Shown here: positions 7,970-8,314 of the stretch, in pieces
How the letters are laid out: every line of letters starts with the position of its first letter
How positions within the stretch are numbered: position 1 is the stretch's first letter
Assembly: GCA_034660495.1 (NCBI GenBank)
Contig: JAYEJJ010000299.1
Span: 1-8,314, forward strand
Length of the DNA: 8,314 nt
Direction: 5' to 3'
Source of the DNA: DATFJZ01 sp034660495
Lineage (GTDB): Bacteria > Desulfobacterota > Desulfobacteria > Desulfobacterales > Desulfobacteraceae
Notes under the pieces: generated by a model
Databases searched by the model: none
Told to the model about the DNA's origin: nothing
Seen by the model: only the letters and a program-made list of their open reading frames with translations
Made by a program: the position numbers and the translations under genes

Positions 7970-8017
<48 letters not shown>

Positions 8018-8047
8018 CGGAGTAATAATTCATAATGTTAGATCATG

Positions 8048-8055
8048 AAAAAATA
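8048..8055. repeat. Left target-site duplication of the MITE
   Basis: AAAAAATA directly abuts the left terminal GGGG of the element and is repeated exactly at 8188-8195. Part of it encodes Lys-Ile of the interrupted gene. Confidence 0.75.
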
Positions 8056-8187
8056 GGGGTTGGTTCTAAGACCGGCCACTTGGGATAATTGGAAAATCAA
8101 CTGTACTGCAACTCACTAATAATATAGATAATATTTCCAAGTATAGTTTAACAACAACTGCAGATGGCCGACGTTAGAACCAAACCC
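8056..8187. mobile_element. 132-bp MITE-like non-autonomous element
   Basis: The termini form imperfect inverted repeats of 23 bp with 19 matches. The left end begins GGGGTTGGTTCTAAG and reaches GGCCA at 8078. The right end, read on the minus strand from 8187, begins GGGTTTGGTTCTAAC and reaches GGCCA. A subterminal pair (TTGGAAAA near 8089 and TTTCCAA near 8134) adds further symmetry. The element is flanked by AAAAAATA duplications and codes for nothing recognisable, so it must be moved by a transposase encoded elsewhere. An 8-bp target duplication is known for several DDE families (for example IS256, ISL3, IS66, IS1595); the parent cannot be named from these ends. Confidence 0.82.
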
Positions 8188-8195
8188 AAAAAATA
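8188..8195. repeat. Right target-site duplication of the MITE
   Basis: AAAAAATA directly follows the right terminal CCC and matches 8048-8055. The base after each copy is also G, so a 9-bp duplication cannot be excluded from this window alone. Confidence 0.75.
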
Positions 8196-8314
8196 GATGT
8201 TTATAAAGTCTCCATTGAATTCATGGCTATTGCGATCAAAATAGCTGATAGTATTCCAAGAGGGTATTCTTCGCTTGCAGATCAACTTAAGCGAGCTGCT
8301 TGGTCAATACCTCT

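Larger units (their letters stand above)
8035..8314 (+). pseudogene. Four-helix-bundle (S23/TIGR02436-like) gene, interrupted and cut by the window edge
   Basis: The gene starts at ATG 8035 with GGAG about 12 bases upstream and reads MLDHEKI. A 132-bp element then interrupts it, and the coding sequence resumes at 8196 as DVYKVSIEFMAIAIK, then PRGYSSLADQLKRAAWSIP to the window edge. Removing the element with one 8-bp duplication joins the parts in frame as MLDHEKIDVYKVSIEF, which fits the amino terminus of small four-helix-bundle proteins. These are related to the protein encoded in 23S rRNA intervening sequences and to the Avd accessory protein of diversity-generating retroelements; most have no known function. 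As it stands, translation from 8035 ends after 17 codons at TAA 8086-8088. The downstream part has a TAG (8175-8177) just upstream and no start before Met at 8223. No 23S rRNA or reverse transcriptase lies nearby. Confidence 0.82.

Overview
The window most resembles an accessory region of a sulfate-reducing Desulfobacterota chromosome (Desulfobacterales-like). This is an inference from the style of the proteins: large PAS/GGDEF/EAL regulators, SBP_bac_3-type hybrid kinases, a four-helix-bundle protein with hexamer repeats upstream, and moderate GC in genes with very AT-rich gaps. No marker gene fixes the taxonomy.

Layout from left to right: (1) Positions about 105-285, minus strand, hold a cobalamin riboswitch whose controlled gene lies beyond the left edge. 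(2) Positions 403 to about 1650, minus strand, are the remains of a membrane hybrid sensor kinase. Its periplasmic SBP_bac_3 sensor is truncated and crossed by an amber stop, and an in-frame internal deletion has removed the histidine phosphoacceptor domain. (3) Positions 1860-5646, minus strand, are an intact two-gene signalling operon. A REC-less membrane histidine kinase is followed, through a stop/Shine-Dalgarno overlap, by a REC-PAS-GGDEF-EAL regulator. A near-consensus sigma70 promoter precedes it at 5730-5758. (4) Positions 5821-7648, minus strand, hold a P1B-type metal-transporting ATPase. Its catalytic motifs are readable, but an in-frame TAG, a mid-gene frameshift and a C-terminal frameshift break the gene. 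(5) Positions 7649 to about 7880 are an AT-rich gap. (6) Positions 7883-8034 hold a palindrome flanked by 10-bp direct repeats, two more hairpins, and a 48-bp run of hexamer repeats. (7) Positions 8035-8314, plus strand, hold the 5' end of a four-helix-bundle (S23/TIGR02436-like) gene, split after codon 7 by a 132-bp MITE-like element.

Functionally, only the kinase and c-di-GMP regulator pair looks intact: signal input, phosphotransfer to REC, then control of c-di-GMP synthesis or breakdown. The three other protein genes readable in the window are broken in different ways (point stop, indels, deletion, transposition). The most informative novelty is the small non-autonomous transposable element at 8056-8187. 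Removing it together with one copy of its 8-bp target duplication restores the interrupted reading frame exactly.
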